Below are positions 1 through 14,268 of a stretch of DNA of 64,000 nt, one piece after another. Source of the DNA: Prasinococcaceae sp. CCMP 1430 (Eukaryota; Prasinodermophyta; Palmophyllophyceae; Prasinococcales; Prasinococcaceae); contig RQSC01000008.1 of NCBI GenBank assembly GCA_013416795.1, forward strand, positions 279,582 through 343,581, given 5' to 3'. Made by a program: the position numbers and the translations under genes. The notes under the pieces are model-generated. The model saw only the letters and a list, made by a program, of their open reading frames with translations. It ran no database searches and was not told where the DNA came from. Positions within the stretch are counted from its first letter, which is position 1. Each line of letters starts with the position of its first letter.

Positions 1-2
1 CA

Positions 3-3000
3 ACCATGAACCCTGGAGGCGACTTCGGCAAGAAAGAGCTTTCGCCCGCTCTACGCAACCGCTTCAGCGAGGTGTGGGCGCCGCCCATCAGCTCCGCGGA
101 CGACCTTGGCCTGATTTTGCGAGATCGACTTCTTGGTGGTGGCGACGGCGCCGATGCCGGCACGGATGCGGATGGTGTGCCGCTCGCGAGCCTCACGCAG
201 CCTCTCCTCGACTTCTGGGAGTGGTATGACGCATTCGAGGGACGCCCAGCGAGTGCCGTGCTCAGCGTGCGCGATCTACTCGCGTGGGCGGGTTACATCG
301 TTGCCGCCGCTTCAACGCTCGGTGCATGGGGTTCGCTGGTGCACGGAGCCTACCTCGTGCTGCTCGACGGCGTGGGTCTGGGAAGCGGCGCGGGCGACGC
401 AGCGATAGCTCGCCTGCGTACCGAAGCTCGGCGCAAGCTCTTCAGCCTGCTACCCGCTGATGTCGCCGAGGAGCTCGCGCGCGATCCAGCACTCATGGAG
501 GCCAGCGAGCACAGCGCGGCGGAGGATCGTCAGACAAGCGGGGGTGATGGTGATTGCATGGAAGTAGACGCGGACGGCGTTGGGGTGGGTCGCTCCCAGG
601 CGGCGGCAGTCACGCCTGCTGGTATGTTTGGCTCTGCGCCCTTCTTCATTCCGCTCGGTCCGCTCGCGCAGGCGGTGCAAGGCAACACCACGCGGACCGG
701 CGCAGATGCGGCCATGGAATCGGTGGCAGCGGATGCTGAGACGAGGGCGCGGCGGCGCGCGGCCGCGGCGGCGTTTGATATGGCGGCGCCCACGGCGGCG
801 CGTTGCGTGCGCCGGCTGCTGCGCGCGCTGCAGCTGCCGCGTGCGGTGCTCCTGGAGGGTTCGCCCGGCGTGGGCAAGAGCTCGCTCGTGGCGGCTGTTG
901 CAGCTGCAAGCGGCCACGAGCTTGTGCGCATCAACCTGAGTGAGCAGAGCGACATCATGGATCTTCTGGGCACCGATCTCCCAGTCGAGGGTGGAAAGCC
1001 CGGAGATTTCCGCTGGTGTGACGGCGTGCTCCTTCGCGCTGTGAAGCGCGGCAGTTGGGTGCTGCTCGATGAGCTCAACCTCGCACCGCAGGCGGTGCTG
1101 GAGGGCCTCAATGCGCTCCTCGATCACCGCGCCGAAGTGTACATTCCCGAATTGGGGCGCTCGTTTGCATGCGCTCCTGGATTTCGTATCTTCGCCGCAC
1201 AGAACCCGCTCCAGGAGGGCGGCGGTAGGCGCGGTCTGCCAAAGTCCTTCCTCAATCGCTACTCGAAGGTCGCTGTGGAGGCTTATAGCGCCGCCGACTT
1301 CCGCTTCATCGTTCGTTCACTGTTTCCGCAGCTGAGCCACGCGCTCGTGGCCCGCATGGTCGACTTCAACTCAGAACTGCTGCGCGCCACCATGGTGGAG
1401 CGGAGATTTGGCCTGGAGGGCGCGCCGTGGGAGTTCAATCTGCGCGACCTGCTGCGGTGGGGGGAACTCGCCACAGGGTGCCGAGCGGGGCAGGGAGCGC
1501 CTGGCGCTGACGCCGAGTGCGCCGACGAAACAGGTCACGCCACGGGTGTCGACGTCGAGACGAGTGGCACAAAACTCGAGGCTGCGCTTCGATTGAGCTT
1601 GCTGCACGCAGCGCCGCTGATCTACCTCGAACGCTTCAGGAACGCGCGCGACAGACATGCCGCGCGCATGCTGCTGGACGCGGCCTTTGACGCGAGCAGC
1701 TCGGGTGGTGCGCTGGCGCAGAGTGCCTGCATCACCGTGGGTCCAAACGCGGTGTGCACAGGGCCTGTGTCGCTTCCACGCCGCGCGGCCTCGGAACGCC
1801 TCTCGCCGCCAACGGCTGCCTCGCAGGCCGCTGCACGGGCACTGCTGCCGCTGTCGTGCCAGGCAGGTGCGCTGCGCGCCAGCATGTGCGCGCTGCGGGA
1901 GGGCTGGATGGTGCTGTTGGTGGGAGGCTCGGCGGTCGGAAAGACCGCGCTCGCGCGCTCGTGCGCGGCGCTCGCTGGCCGTCGGCTGCACGAGCTGAGC
2001 CTCACGGCATCGACGGATACCACTGAGCTGCTGGGATGTTTCGAGCAGGCCGACGTATCTGTCAACCGTGCAAGGCTCGCCGAGCGCGTGCGGCGACTGG
2101 CGCACGGGCTCGCCGACGCTTCTGCAGCAGCTCTTGCTGATGCTGGCACTCAAGACGCACGTCTCGATGTCGATGCGTGCCTGCGAGCGCTCGCTGAGGC
2201 AGAGAGTGCGCTGCTTGCAATTGCTCGCGCGGATTCGAATGCGGACAGCGTCAGCACGGTGCATGCAAAGCCCGCGAGGACTGCCACCCAGCAGGCAGCC
2301 CAGCACGCGGCCGCGCTTTGCACGCTCGAGAGCGCCATTGCATCTATGCGTGCTGGTGTATCGCCGGCACTTTGGGGGGATGAAGCCACCGCCGAGGCGG
2401 TCGCAGTAGCTGGTGATGCTGCGAAACTGCGCGCAACCCTTGAGGCCTCGAAGGGTGCCGCCGCTTCGGGAGCCGGGCGATTCGAGTGGGTTGACGGCGC
2501 AGTGGTGCGTGCGGCTGTCGACGGCGACTGGCTGCTCCTCGACAATGCCAACCTGTGCAACGCCGCCGTTCTCGACCGCCTCAACCCATTGTTCGAGCCC
2601 AACGGTGAGCTCCTCCTACCCGAGCGTGGCCTCGTCAACGGTGAGGTCGTGCGCGTGCGACCGCACAGTGCCTTCCGCGTGCTGCTTACGGCCGACCCCT
2701 ATGTGGGTGAGCCAAGCCGCGCGATGCGCAATCGAGGGCTTGAGGTGTGTGTGCTGCCCGCTGTAGGCACCATTGGGGACGACAGGACGGGCGCGAGAGA
2801 TGCCGGAGCCGAACACGCCAACGTGTCCGCTCCAGGCGACGCGCAGCTGGACGCGGTGGCGCTGCTCATGGCTGCCGGCGTCCCGTCGCGTGTGCTTGCT
2901 GAGGCAATGCTGGACGCGCACGCCGCTGCACGACGGGCTTGCGTTCGCACGGCGGGCCTTTCGCGTGCGCCGGGACAGCGCTCGCTCCTTGCGTGGGCGG

Positions 3001-6000
3001 AGCTTCTTGGGGAGCTCGTGGCCCGAGGAGCGCGCGTGGCACAGGGCGTGCGATCAAGTTGGGAGCAGGTCTACGTACGCCCAGCGCCCAGCGTCACGCG
3101 CGCGGCGCTCCTTGAGGTGCTCAATGAATCGCGCCTCGCACGTGCGCTCGAGGCCCTCTCTGGCGACGAACAAAGCGGTGCCAACGGGATGCTTTCGTCA
3201 CCTGCTGCGTCGAGCGTGCTCGGCTGCCCTGTCACCGGCGGTTGCGCCTCCCTGTTTGCGCTGCTGCTTGGCAGTGGGCCAGGTGCAAGGATGGCGCACT
3301 GTGAGCGAATGCTGCCGCTGATGGACCCCGGTCGCTGGCCCTTCGCTTGGTCTATCGATGTTGCCTCCGAGGACGCACGCATGGCTGCGGTCGTGCGCGA
3401 CAGCTCATCGCTGCTCCGATTCGTCGCCCTCGCATGCAATGCCGACGGCCACGACCGTGGCTCCTGCGACAGCGGCGCGTTGACGCAACTATCACTGCCG
3501 ATGTGCGCTCGTGGAGATGATGCGTCGAGCTCCGTGCGTACGTGGGATCCACGCGCGTGCGCACACGCGGTGTCGGTGGCCGCGAAGCACTTCATGGAGC
3601 GTGCGTGCCGTGCAGACTTGCCGCTACGCCTCGCGTGGCTTGGTGTTCTTGCGAGCATTTTGGACACCGGCACCACTGGCGAAGCGCGGAACAGCTTGCC
3701 CGTCACAAGCGCCGACGCAGATGCGGCAACGGCGTGTGCCGAGTCGCTGTTGTGCCCGCACTCGGCGACTGCTGCCGCTGTGCGTGCTCTTCGCGACAGC
3801 GCTTTGGTTGAGGAGCGTCTCGGCGGCGTGCCCGATGCCGCCGCGAAGGTCGTCGAAAGTGTCACCGATGCGTTGAAGGTGATGGGCTTTTGGATGTCCG
3901 CGGAGGACGTACGGCTTGAGGTGCGCTCTGCTATCCAAGTCGATACAGAGCACGGAGGTGCTGGGGCGTCTGCGAGTGCAGTGTCTGGCGCCGCGCTCGC
4001 CGTACCCGTGCTCGCCCGCTTGGGTGTATACGAGCAGGCCGACTCGCTGTACGCTGCGGCGGAGGAGGCAGGCGCTGCCATGAGGATCGCCCGCGAAGCA
4101 GCGCGCATTGGGCTTGCCGAGGAGCGCGCGCTCGCAGAGTGTGGCGTGGCAAGCGAGGGTGCGCTCGCAGAGTGTGGACTCGCGCGTTCCGTGCGTGACA
4201 GTGCGACGAATCGTGGCAGCGCCAAGCGCAAGCGTGGCTTACCGAGCGCTACCGCCCTTGAGAAGCCGCTTGCGCCGCTCCTTCGCAGCGTGGCCGCCGT
4301 CGTCATTGAGGCCGCCGAGCACCTTGCACGCGACGAGACCCATGTATCCGCACGTGAGGGCATACATTCGCTCGCAAAGCTCAACGAATGGCGCGCTCTC
4401 CTTCTGGCATGCGCAGTGCGTGGACCGCTTGACGCGGAAAGCTTCGCGCCGCTGTGGGACCGCTACAGCTCAGCGCTCGTTGGCACGCTGGATGTCGCCT
4501 TCGGAGGAGGCACCCACGTGCGGGCGCAAACACGCGCGTCGCTTGAGGCGCGGGCGGCGGCCGCCGAAATTTCCACCGCATTGCGTGCTCTAGCACCCCC
4601 ATGGGACCCGCTGCTCCTGTTGCATGGTGGCAGACCCACGCCGCCGCGTAGTTTGGTTCTCGGAGAGAGCATCGCCGCTGCACGAGCGCACTGCGACGCT
4701 CTCGCGTTGTCGCTGGGTGACGCGGGCTATGCGTCCGCGGCTGGATCGGAGAGCGTTGGCGACGATGCGTCATTTGATATCAACGATGTCGCCGCGCGCG
4801 CGGCGGCACTGCAGCCGCGCGCAGCGCCGTGCTTTGCGGCCGACGCTGCACTGCGTGGCGCACTCGCGCGCGGGCTGTGCTTGGTGCGCCAGACGGCCAC
4901 GGCCAGCTCGTTGGACGATTTTGACGCCGCGGGTGAGAGCGCTGCCGCTACCGCCGACGCCGAAGTGCAAGTGTCGGAGCTTGTGCGCCTTCTCGGCGAG
5001 CAGGTCGCCGCCGCCTCCTCGCGCTTGTCGTCTGTCCCGAGCATCAGCACGTTGCCTCTCCAGGAGGAAGGTTGGGTGACGCGGGTGAGCGGACAGGCCG
5101 GCGGTGGTGGCCTGCCTCTCGCCGCGCGCGCCTTCCCCCCCGAGCTGCTGAGGTGGGGGGTATGCCGCGCGATGCAGCGCGATCTTCAGCCCCTCGCCGA
5201 CGGACTGGTGAGCGGCGAGGCGTTGCGCGTGCTCGCGCGTGCTAGCGACTGGCTCGCTACTGGCACGGACGTATGGTCGGAGGAGGGGCTGGCACGTGTT
5301 CGCGTGCTTGGCACTGCTGCCGAGCGTTTGGTGCGTGTGGCGCAGGAAGCGGCGACGCTGCCTCCGAGCGCGCTCGCGCCTGCTCAGCAACTTGCCTGGC
5401 TGTGCGCCATCTGCGTGGATACGCCCGCCCCAAGCGCAGGGAGTGACATCGCGCGCGAGCGTACCGAGCAGGCGGCCGAGGTTGTACACGATCTGTGGGT
5501 TGGCCTTTATCAGGCAGTATGGGGCAGCGCTTTGGCGGTGTTGCCAGCGAGTTCAGTGCGGCCGCCCTACGCGGGCGATGCGTGCACGCCTGAGGGAGCC
5601 TCGTGGGACCCCGCTGACTGGTCTGCCCGCCGATGTGCGGGTCCGCCGCGCGTGTACCTGTCCTGGGCGACGCTGTGTTTACGTCGCATACTTGGCGGAG
5701 GCAGTGACTCGGGGGCAGGTACCGCTGTGAGCAGCGCACGTGCCAAGGCTATGCAGCTGCGCCTTGCGGCGCGTTACCTCTGCGACGCACTCCAGAGCTG
5801 CGACGGCCTACAGGATGGCAGCGGAGCCCCCGACAGCTCGCCTGGCCCCCTTGATGTACCAGATCACGTGCGCCCAGGTGACTTTCGCGACCTGGGTGCA
5901 GATCTTTCGGCGTTGGGTGCACAACTCGCAGCAGTGTGTCGCGCCCACGCGACCGCCGTCGTCGAGGGGACAGGGAGTCGCGGGGTGCTCTTGCACGCTA

Positions 6001-9000
6001 TCAATGAGCTCGCGCACTTTGCGGCCATCGGCGTACGCGAGTGGGCGTCCGCTTCGTCTTCACAGGCGGCCGCGGCTGCGACAGGCCGCCTGCTAGGGGT
6101 GCTTGCCGACGACAGCGCGTGTACGCACCCTGGCATCGCTGAGGCAGCTCGCGAGGGCGGCGCACTGAAGCTCGCACTCGAGGCGTGGCACGCTGCCGCA
6201 GCAGCGTGCACACGCGGTGGAGACAGCGTGGCGGGAGCGATCCCCGAGGTTGATGCTTTCCAACCGCTGCTGCTTGCGGGCCGCTCGTGGGCCCTGCTCG
6301 GTGCTCTACGCCTCTCGCTGGTGGTGCCGCCCACGCCAGTGGACCCCGCCGCGAAGTACACACACGAGTGCTCAAGTCAATCTGCGCTCGAAGCGGACGC
6401 TGCTCGCGAGCTCGGTCTGCGTGACGCCATTGCCCGCGAGGGCGAGGGCGAGGCGGACGTCGCAACTATTGCGGAGCTGACCCTGCGACGATCGCAAGCG
6501 GAGGCGTGCGCAGTTGCGGCCGCGCGCGATCGCGCGCCGCGTCCGGCGAGCCCAAAGTATTCTGGCCTGCACGCGGATCTACGCCGCTTCTCGCAGAGCG
6601 TCGCGTCGCCAGCGGCTGTGGCTGCGGCAGTCGATGCTGGTGGCGTTGGTGCCGATGACGCTTCCGTGGCGTCCGCCTGCGCTCGCGCGGACGTGCTCGT
6701 GTCGAGCGCAACACAGCTCGTGGAGCGTGTCAGCCGCACGTACGCGACGCACTACGCAGACGTAGCAGCTCCCGCTGTTCGCGCGGCGCTGGAGCTGAGG
6801 CATGGCGTGGCGCTGTGGAGCTGTGCTGCGGCCGCGCAGCGCTCGGCTGAGCCTGCCTCGCGTGGCACGCTGGAACGGGCCGTTGTTTCGCTCATGAGCT
6901 ACCCTGCTGGCAGCACCAGCGCGTGCGCGCGCGCGCAGGGTTCCCTGCACCCGCTGGTGGAGCCGCTGGTGAGTGGGGAGCTGCACAAAGCCATCGCGCA
7001 GCTTCAGTCGCGCCGTGCGGAGACTGACGATGCGGATGCCGACATGGGGCTCGAGCTGGGTGCAAGTCGCGCCGCCGAGCGTCAAAGGCTCGATGAGGGT
7101 GTGCGGACCGCGCGTACCTCCCTCTCTTCGCGTGCTGGACTGCTTCAAGTAGCCCTCGAGCGCTGCTCGCACGCGCTGGGTTCAGCGCCCGCCGGCGGCG
7201 CGGATGCGTGTCTGGTCGGCGCGCATGTAGCGACGTCCAGACAACTCGTGTCCCTTTGGGAGGAGGCCAAGGACGCCGAGGCCCGTTTTGAAGCAGAGCG
7301 TGATTCGATCTACAAGAACAAGCCGGCGACGCATGCTGCTCCAGATGATGACGCCATGGCCGAAGCTCGCTTCCAGCGAATGTTCCCCGACCACACCGGC
7401 GATTTTGCTGACTTGCTGGATGCTCCCGACTCGCTCGAGGCCTCTGGTGCGCCGCAGCAGCTGAGCGGGCGGGCGGCCGCAGAGGCGGCAGCGCGCAAGG
7501 CGGCGGTGGCAGCCGCGGCCGCCGAGATGGATGAGCGCGCCGGCCGTCTCCGGGCCTCGATTGAGGACGGCGAGGCGCTGCGCGCGGTCGTACGCATGCA
7601 TGCCACTGTCTTTGGCGGCCTCGCAGACGGAGATGAGCACGATGCTGGCGCTAGTAGCGGGGAGCCTGATGTCAAGCACAAGGCGGGCGCTGCGCCTCGT
7701 ACCAGCGGCGCTGGGCGGGATGGGGGCAGTGGCGATTCTGATGGTGGTGTCGACGGCGGCGGTGCGCGCTCAGAGGACGAGTCTTTCGTTGCGGCGTACG
7801 ATGCGGCTGCATCGCTGCTGCCGCTCCTGGGAGACGCGCTGCCACCCGCCCTCGATGTGCGAGTGGCCGACGGCCACGTCGTTCGCGCGTGTCTCGAGCA
7901 CCGCCGCGTGCTGCGCGGATATTACACGCAAGCTGCGGAGGACGCAGCGCGCTTGGACACGAGCGCGGGCGCGGCGGCCAAGACGCGCGTGCACAAGGGC
8001 AAGCGTGGCATGCTCAGCGTCGGGTTGCCCACCATGAACATCAACACCGACAGCAACCCGTCAGAGGCGGCCATGCTCGGTCCGATGGTGGTCTCAGTAC
8101 AAGAGCGCGCCGTCGAGCTGCTTGAGGAATTCGAGGAGCACGCTGTACTGCAGCAACTCGTGGCCATTTGTGTTCGCGTGGCGGACCTGCCGTTGTCTGC
8201 TCCGCTCGCCAAGCTGCTCACCGGCGCCGAGCTGTTGCTTGCGCGCGCACAGCTATGGGAGGAGCTCGCCGCGCGTCACGTTTCAATTGCGGAGCGGCTC
8301 AAGCCAATCGAATTGCTAGTGAAGAGGTGGCGATCCATCGAGCTCAAATCGTGGCCGGGACTGCTGGACACTCGTGAAGCTGCGGCATCCCATGGGACTG
8401 CGAAGTGGTGGCTCCATATGTGGAGCCTGTTTCACACGTACGTGTCTGGCACGGAGAGCAGCGACTCGGTCAGCCTCGAGGAGGTATCACACTCAGTCGA
8501 GGAGTTTGCACAGCGCGCGACGTTGGGAGATTTCGGCTCGCGCGTGGAATTGCTGCGCGCTTTCGAGGCGGAGATGCGCGTGCTTGCGCGCATGCCGGGG
8601 GCGGCTAGCGCGGAAGCCACGGGGGAGCACAAGCACAGCTCGGGGCGCGCGGCCACGCTCGCTGCCGTGCTTGGCAATGCAGCAAGGTACTACGAGCGCA
8701 TGGCCGACGGCGTTGCGGCCGCGATCAGCGAGGCACGTGCGCCCATTGAGGACGAGCTGAAGGGCTTTTGCAAGCTGGCACGCTGGGAGGATCGGAACTT
8801 CTACGCGCTGAAGGCAAGTGCCGATCGCGCGCACTACACGCTGCACAAGTTTACGCGCAAGTACGACGAGGCACTAGCGGAGCCTGCTGCCGCGGCTCTA
8901 AACAAGACGCTGGAAGCAGTGGGTGCGCAGGGGCTTGCGGCTGTCGCAGATGAGGCCCGCGCGGGCCTTAGCGGTGCAGCCGTTCGCGTGGTCTCAGAGG

Positions 9001-12000
9001 AGGAGCTCGCCACGCGCGCGCGCGAGGCCACGGACGGCGCATGGCGCTCATTTGCAGCGGACAATGCCAGCGTGCTTTCGCGCCTGGCGGGCGCCGGAAC
9101 CACACGGAGCACGGATTCGAGCGAGGCCCTTTACCAGCACCGCCTGCCGCACGTGCTCAAAACCGCGCAGCGGCTCATGCTCACAAGTGCAGGTGGCAGC
9201 GCGACAGGGTCGTCGGCATCAACGGATAACGCATCGGCCGCGCGCGCGGGCGCGCCCATCGCAGTAGGCGCAGTGGCCATGGATGGCCTTGCTACCGCCG
9301 TCATCGAGCGCGCTGCCTCCTTGCGTGCAATGGGTGAGGCAGAATCGGACGGGCAGAAGCGCATCGCGCGCTCGGCCAAGCGCAAGGCGCTCGCGGATCT
9401 GCTGCGTCGCCTGGGCGAGGTCGGTCTCGGCCGCCGCAAGGGCGGCGCGCGTGACCCACTCGCGCATTGGACGGCGCGCCCCGTGCCCGACACGGAACGC
9501 GCCCTCGGATGGTGTGGTGAGGCGCTTGTGGCCACTGGCGCGCTCTCACGCGAGGAGGCTGTGCGCGCCAAGGGGGCCGCCACCAAGGGCACGAGGTACT
9601 ACTACGCGGCCATCGCCAACATGCAGGCGTTGCGAGCTGCGTACGACGGTGGGCACCACCCCGAGCTCAGCGGGCGTGAGGCCGCAGCGGGCATCTCTGC
9701 CGCTGAGGGGCTGCTCGAGCGTATGCAGGAGCAGCGCAGCGCCATGGTTGAGGAGCTCGGCGAGTTCGCACAACTCGACGAGGCGCTCGCGCTCGCGCAT
9801 CGCGTCGGCGAGCACGATTGCGTCGTTGGTGGGGCGGGCGCGGCTAGGGCGTGTGTTGTTTCGGCCACGAGCACGGCGCAGGCGTGCGCGCGGGCACGGG
9901 CGTGCGCGCGCGCATGTGTGCGCGCATGTGGCGCGCTGATCGCCACGGACGGCGAGGCCGCTTCCGGTGGCGTCGCAGCCAGAGCGTCCGAGGACGCACG
10001 CGCCATCGGCGGTGCCCTCGAGGATGCTGGTGACGCGCTGCGCTACGCCCTTCGTGCTGATGGTGTGCGCTACATCGGCGACAACTTCAGCAACACCCCC
10101 GACGTTGTCAGCCGCGCTCTCCATTCCGCCGCAGAAGGAGCGCGCGCCGCGCTGTCGAAAGCACGCGATCGCGCCCGCGCGGTACCGCAGAGCTATGCCG
10201 CAGCGCCGTGTTGGTCGGCGCTGGCATGTGCGCTCAATGATGCCTTTGCCGACAGCACGTGCGACGTGGGCGCTGTGAAAGCCGAGGTGCACGACCCCGC
10301 AGACGGCGGCGATGGCGCGGTCGAGTGCGTGGAGGAGTGCGTCAAGCAGGTGATGCTCGCGACACAGGCAGTTGCAGCGCATCGCGCGCGCGGGGCGGCG
10401 GCGCACTCGCGCCGCCAGCGGGCGGCAGACGCGCGCGCGCGGGCTGCCCAGGCGCGCGAGAGAGCACGCGCCGCGGCTGAGGCCAAGGCCAAGGGCGCCG
10501 AGGCTGACGTGGCGGGCAGCGACGAGCCCGCCAACGCGAGCGACGAGGATGAGCAGGCAGAGAGTGTGGGCACTGTGCAGGAGTGGGACGCCGACGCGCT
10601 GGCACTCTGGTCTGCGCTACGCCCCGCGCGCGTGGCGACATCCGCGCGCCGCGCGCTGCGTGCGATCGCCTCGGACGTCTCACTGTCTCCGAACGCGCGA
10701 TCGGAGCGCGCGGCGCAGCTCGCATGCTTGCTCGCGCCGGTGCGTGCGTGCGCGTTCGGCGCACTCGCGGACTTCATGGCCGCGCACAAGGCTGCTGGCA
10801 AGCTGAGCTATGTGTTGTGCAACCTTTTTGTGTCGCTCTGCAAGGAGGGCTTCTGCACGCCGCAGGAGCAGGCGGAGGGTGACGGCGCGGACGGTAAGAT
10901 GGTCGAGGGCGATGGGACGGGCATGGCCGACGGCACCGGCACCAAGGATGTGGGCGATGAGATCGACAACGAGGATCAGCTCATGGGTACCAAAGATCAG
11001 GAGAAGCAAGACCAACCCGAGCAGCAGGAGCGCGATAAGGACGAGGAGGACAAGGGCGTTGAAATGCAGCAGGACTTCGAGGGCGCCATGGAAGACATTT
11101 CTGAGGATGAGCAAGAGGATGCCGACGATGACCAGGAGGACGGCGACGATGAGGACCGGCTTGACGACATCGTGGGCGAGGCGGGGGAGGACGCCGAGGT
11201 CGTCGATGAGAAGCTTTGGGACGAGAAAGAGGACGAGCGCACCAATCCGCAAGATGAGAAGTATGAGGAGGGCAAGACTGCGCAGGCAGGCGAGCAGGAG
11301 CTTGAGTACCGCGGCAAGGACGACCCGGACGCCGATGACGACGCCGACGAGAAAGGCGAGGATAAGGGTGAGGACAAGGAGAAAGACGAGCCGGAGGACA
11401 TTGACGTGGACGAACAGCAGGCTGGCGAAGAGGAGGGCGACGCGCCCGACCCAGATGGCCCTGGCGTTGAGCAGTCCCACGGCTTCAACCTCGAGCAGGA
11501 GGAAGAAATGGATTTGCCTGAAAACATGCAGCTCGATGGCGACGAAGCCGGGGAAGACGATGGTGACGATGCCGCGGATGGTGATGACGAGGCAGGTGAC
11601 GGCGGCGAGGAGGATGGGAAAGCCGGCGAGGACGACGGCGGCGCGGCGAGTGACGGTGGCGACGATATCAAGGAGGACGCAGCAGCGCTTGACGGCGAGG
11701 AGAAGGAGGAGGAGGCTGACGGAGAGGACCAAGAGAACGTCCAGACCGAGCCTGCCGCTGATGAGGCCGACCAGGAGGATGGGGAGGACGAGCAGCCAGA
11801 AGGTGATGAAGGCGGCCACGACGCGCGTGAAGCTGGCGGTGAGGACGAGGACGAGCCTGAGCCTGAAGGCGAAGACAATGGCGACGGAGTGACCGCAGCG
11901 GGGCGCGAGCGCGGAGAAGACGACCAGGAAAACGCGGCGGGAGCGGGCACCGTGGACGAGCTTCCCCAGGGTGTCGACCTGCCGAGCGCCCCGCAGCGCG

Positions 12001-14268
12001 CAGATGCCGCGAGCGCTGCGGTGGCCACGGCGAGCGGCGCACAGGCTGGCGACGGCCAGCGCGCGAGCGGCGACCAGGCCAAGGAGGCCGCGGGTGCGAA
12101 CGCAGAGATGCCTGAGGGGGACGCGGCAGGCGATGACGCAACTGGCGAGGATGACGCCAACGAGGGCCGCCGCGCACGTCTGCAGGACGATGCCGGCGCG
12201 CGTGAGGATGCTGGCGGCGAGCAATCGCAGCAGCGGCGGGATGCCGCGATGGCCTCCGAGGCCAATCCTTACCGCAGCCTGGGCGACGCTACTAAGCAGT
12301 GGCGCGACGCACTGCCTATGGTCGCGGACGCCGTCGAGGCCGGGGAGGACGAGCCGGAGGGCGCCGACGGCGATCCTGAGGCTGAGGGCGACGAATTTGA
12401 GTTCGCGGGTGCCGATGACAAGCGCGGGGGCAGGCAGGTGATGGCTGCTGCCACCGAGGAGCAAGCGGCTGCCCAGCTGAAGGACGCCGAGGACGGCGAG
12501 CAGGAGGATCGCATGGCCGTCGATGGCGAGGAGGATGGAGGCGCCGAGGACGCCGACGCCGCGATGGTCGATGCTGATGCTGAGCGCACGGACACTGACC
12601 CCGATGCTGACGGCGAGGCTGAGCGCGGCGAGGCGGTCAAACGCCGTGCGCAGCCAGCCACCGCCGCCGATGCTAACGCGCGTGACGCACCCGCGGGTGC
12701 CACCGATGCAGCGGGCGGCGTGGCCGAGGGCGAGGCTGAGGAGGGCGCCAAGTCTCTGCACGATCTCCTGCGCGAGGACGCCGAGCGCGAGGAGGATCAT
12801 GCGGCCGATGCGGCCGCCGCCGGGGACTTGGCGCTCGCGAAGGCCGTGTGCGAGCGCCTCGACCTGGACGCCGACGTGCCGGACGCCCTGGACCCCGACG
12901 CAGGCGCCGCTGCGCTCGCTGAGTACCGCCGCTCGCAGGCAGAGGGCGCGCTTCAGCGTGCTCAGGCTGGGGGCGAGCAATCTGAGGCCGACATGGAGCT
13001 TTGGCGTTCGGCTTGGCGAAAGGTGCGCTCGTTGCGCGGCCGTGCCCCGCGGCGCGCGCGCAAGTCTGGTCGCTCGCGTTTGCGCCTGGCCTGGAATCCA
13101 AAGTCCCGAGTTGAAACACATCGTGTACCCACAGCTCGCGTATGGTGCTGAACACACCGACTCTTGAACCTTGCCTAGAGGAAGCCCGCACTGCGGGCGC
13201 GGCCCCTCAGCTGTTTGACACGAGTGGCGGGTGTAATGCCCGCCGCGATGACCGCCAGACCGTTCAGGGGCCCTACATCGCGACGCACTGCGCTCGCGGA
13301 AACGAGCGCGCATGCGCTCGGATGTGCAGGTGCTGCCGCGCACTGCCTCCCGTGCCCCGTGCGTGACGCTGACCTGCGCGTGCGCTTCGCTCCCAATGCC
13401 ATTCTGCTGTCATCAGTACGAGAGTCTCACCGCGGGTGCGGCACAGGAGCTCACGGAGCAGTTGCGCCTCATCCTGGAGCCGACGCTCGCTGCTCGTCTG
13501 CAGGGCGACTTCCGCACGGGCAAGCGCATCTCAATGAAGAAGGTCATCCCTTACATTGCCTCGCAATTTCGCCGTGACAAGATTTGGCTGCGGCGCACGC
13601 GGCCATCCAAGCGCACATACCAGGTGGTGCTTGCGGTGGACGACTCGCGTTCCATGCGCGAGAACGCGTGCGCGCCGCGCGCAGTCGAAGCGCTCGTGAC
13701 GCTCGCGAAGGCAATGGCGGCGCTTGAGGTGGGCGAGGTGGGCCTGGTGGCTTATGGCGGGCCCGAGCGTGAGCAGGGCGTGCGCGAGCTGCACTCACTC
13801 GGCGCGCCGTGGAGCGATGAAGCAGGCGCGAGGGCGCTCAGCCAGCTCACCTTCGCCCAGGACAACACCATCGCCGACGAGCCTCTCGTGGCGCTCATGC
13901 GCCACCTGGGCACCATGTTGGACGACGCAGCGGCGCGGGCGCCGCGCAAGGGCGACAGCGCGCTGCACCAGCTCACGCTGGTGGTATCGGACGGGCAGGT
14001 TCACGAGCGCGGCGCACTTGCCGCGCTCATCCGCGAGGCGCAGGCCAAGGGACAGCTCATCATCCTCGTCATTCTAGACGCCAATCCAGAGCAGTCGCTG
14101 CTCGAGCAGAAGAGTGTGAGCTTCGAGCGCGGCGTGCCCGTCTTCAAGTCCTACCTGGACAGCTTCCCCTTTCCTTTTTACACGGTATGCAGGGACGCCA
14201 AGATGCTGCCAACGGTGCTCGCCAGCATCCTGCGCCAGGCGGTCGAGATGTCGACGTCCTCGATGTAG
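3..14268 (+). CDS. MDN1: Midasin (AAA+ ribosome-biogenesis ATPase), 5' partial
   Basis: Midasin/Rea1 is a dynein-like hexa-AAA ATPase that strips assembly factors from pre-60S particles in the nucleolus and nucleoplasm. The window opens inside an AAA module: the frame is open from base 3 with MNPGGDFGKKELSPALRNRF, a midasin signature, so the ATG at 6 is internal. Two further AAA modules follow. Their Walker A motifs are GSPGVGKSS (about nt 858-885, with INLSEQ downstream) and GGSAVGKTA (about nt 1923-1950); I read them as AAA5 and AAA6. A long linker follows, then an Asp/Glu-rich tract (about 10860-12640). The large exon ends at 13022 and an intron (GTGCGC...CATCAG) covers 13023-13416. The phase-0 join gives LWRSAWRK|YESLT. 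The last exon, 13417-14268, carries RTGKRISMKKVIPYIASQF and the MIDAS motif DDSRSM (about 13638-13655). About 4,620 residues are visible; roughly a thousand N-terminal residues lie outside the window. Confidence 0.96.

Noticed and set aside
10680-13343. Minus-strand ORF of 887 codons with many Leu/Val-rich, membrane-like stretches
   Set aside because: It is the antisense of the midasin Asp/Glu-rich arm. GAC/GAG codons read as GTC/CTC on the other strand, which creates false hydrophobic segments. There is no independent domain evidence.
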